Origin: Mesostigma viride
Taxonomy: Eukaryota; Streptophyta; Mesostigmatophyceae; Mesostigmatales; Mesostigmataceae
Direction of reading: 5' to 3'
Assembly: GCA_009746045.1 (NCBI GenBank)
Contig: RPFO01000253.1
Span: 2,573,888-2,637,887, forward strand
DNA length: 64,000 nt
The notes beneath the pieces are model-generated. The model was not told the origin of the DNA. It did no database searches and worked only from the letters and a program-made list of their open reading frames with translations. The position numbers and the translations under genes are program-made. Position 1 is the stretch's first letter; each line of letters begins with the position of its first letter. Of this stretch, positions 62,593 to 64,000 are shown piece after piece.

Positions 62593-63269
62593 CACCAAGC
62601 TCCGCCTTGGTTTCCTAACTGGCTACACTAGCTCTCTCCGCGAGAGTTAGCTAACCTTGCCAGCAACATTTCCCTCCGATAACCAGTGTTACGTCCCAGG
62701 ATCTACCCTCTAACCTGAGCTACGTAGCGAAAGATCAACTGTGCCGGTATTAGTAGGAAGATTCAAGGTGGCCTAATGCAGATTGCCCTTCACAACGTGA
62801 GTCGTGAGATGTCTGGCACCGCGACTTGATGCCAAGCTAGTTGATACACACTTATAAAGGCTAGCAAGACCAATTACAAATGGATAGTTGCCCCAGGTTC
62901 AATGTGAAGGCTTCATCATTTCATGTGAAGTACTTCATCAAACCAAGAGGACGAGACTCTCGTCCTCGGACCAATTTCACCTAGGCCTGCCAAACTGGCA
63001 AGTGGCGGCGCCGATACAACGCCGACCTTCCAGAGAATTCCAAAGCATGCATTCCACACAGGATCCTCGGGTCGACATCGTCCCTCAACTACGGAATCCA
63101 CGCAGATGAGTACAGGCAAGATCTCAACCAGCGCGGCGCGACTGCACCGGCCCCTAAAAGGTCGCATACATCAACCTAGGTCCAAAATAACTAGTCCGAA
63201 TCACGCAAAATATCATAGTTCCAAACAGATTAGTAGAACGACAAGCCAAACTATCTAATTTATTCCATT
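62593..63269. other. Gene-free spacer between two retroelement remnants
   Basis: No open frame with recognisable content; probably more degraded repeat. Confidence 0.35.
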
Positions 63270-64000
63270 GTTGCGCCCATTCCAAGGGTCGGGCCGCGAC
63301 AGGTGGTTAAAATGCCTGAGCTTGAGCCTTTCCTCCGGGGCGTTTGCAACCATGCAGATTCTACGAGATGGCCTCCCCCCGCCGATGTATTGGAAGACTG
63401 CTGCTGTCCGGGTCATGCTCTACAAGGCCGGCAAGGGTTCCGCCGCGGATACCGGAAACTACACTGTACCGCGGAGTCTCAGTGCCTCCAAACTGAGCAG
63501 TGCATGCTGAAATTAAGCCTTCATGCGTCTCCTGCTGAACGGCATGCGTGCCAGCCCCGATTTCCACCTAGAGACTGAGAGTCCCAGATGGGCTTCCGCC
63601 ATGTTGGTCGCAATAGTGTTAGGGTCACCATGACCGCGCACCGCCTGCATGATCGAGGAAGTGGGCCGCCTGGCCCCCGGCCTCTTACCATTGCTATTGA
63701 CCTTCGTGTCCAGATTATACACCAAGGCATTCGATTCGGTTTAATACATGCATGGGACGCCCTATTACGGGTAGTCCTCACACTTGTTCCGTGTCCCATC
63801 GTACATTGTTGAGATCATCCGCCAGTTCTATGAAGGGTCCCAAGCTCAGGTCCATGCATACCGCTGACGTACGGCATCACTCCGGCGTTTCCCCGGCCTG
63901 CATGCACACCTAGGGCCGGTGTGGCAAGGCTGTGGCCTGTGTGCTCTCCCCATATCTATTCATCATTATGGTGGACTTTATTACGAGGCGTGCACAAGCC
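63270..64000 (+). pseudogene. Decayed non-LTR reverse transcriptase, cut by the window edge
   Basis: Pieces in changing frames follow the order of a reverse transcriptase: WKTAAVRVMLYKAGKGSAAD, a broken GNYTVP segment, MGFRHVGRN, HDRGSGPPGPRPL, IRFGLIHAWDALLRVV, EIIRQFYEGSQAQVH and, at the right edge, LFIIMVDFITRRAQA. At least four frame changes are needed, so it is not functional. The catalytic FADD-type motif would lie beyond the window if it survives. Confidence 0.65.

Overview
The window is nuclear DNA of a eukaryote, most likely a microalga or similar GC-rich protist. The evidence is GT-AG introns joining conserved coding blocks, very large multidomain proteins, abundant micro- and minisatellites, and decayed non-LTR retrotransposons. 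One enzyme precursor starts with a Ser/Thr-rich, plastid-transit-like leader. I cannot name the species. All gene models below were spliced by hand from donor/acceptor sites, reading-frame phase and protein continuity. Every main model except gene A (29398-31930) closes to a whole number of codons; gene A needs a one-base correction in a G run.

Layout: 1-750 is the 3' end of a non-LTR retroelement, and a sister copy lies at 61.5-62.6 kb. 2249-15300 (+) is a four-exon nonribosomal-peptide-synthetase-like gene of about 3350 aa, ordered A-T-C-A-T plus a C-terminal polytopic membrane domain resembling acyltransferase-3. 15.3-20 kb has no clear gene; it holds two copies of a tRNA-derived repeat and a retroelement endonuclease-end fragment. 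20015-28415 (-) is a seven-exon type II membrane protein of about 1070 aa with a beta/gamma-crystallin-like motif and an SGNH-hydrolase fold whose Asp/His catalytic pair looks lost. 29398-31930 (-) is an unrecognised membrane protein with an apparent poly-G frameshift. 32.1-33.6 kb is a 30-bp minisatellite followed by a graded tetranucleotide array. 35952-42857 (+) is a seven-exon N-acylglucosamine-2-epimerase-family enzyme with only phase-0 introns. 43.06-44.12 kb is two 5'-truncated copies of one retroelement, head to head. 44625-55285 (-) is a two-exon giant DUF3638/DUF3645 ATPase-like protein of about 3218 aa. 55.3-64 kb holds little certain coding: an ORFan, an RNase-H-N-terminal-like fragment, an ORF1 fragment and a decayed reverse transcriptase running off the right edge.

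Two observations stand out. First, the NRPS-like gene starts with an acyl-CoA-ligase-type adenylation domain and ends in a membrane domain instead of a thioesterase, suggesting a membrane-anchored synthase of an acylated amino-acid product (inference). Second, introns in all five main genes contain degenerate copies of their own upstream exon end plus 5' splice site. In one intron the 3' splice site plus exon start is instead repeated in a 73-bp tandem array. Duplication of splice junctions appears to be a general way in which introns here grow.
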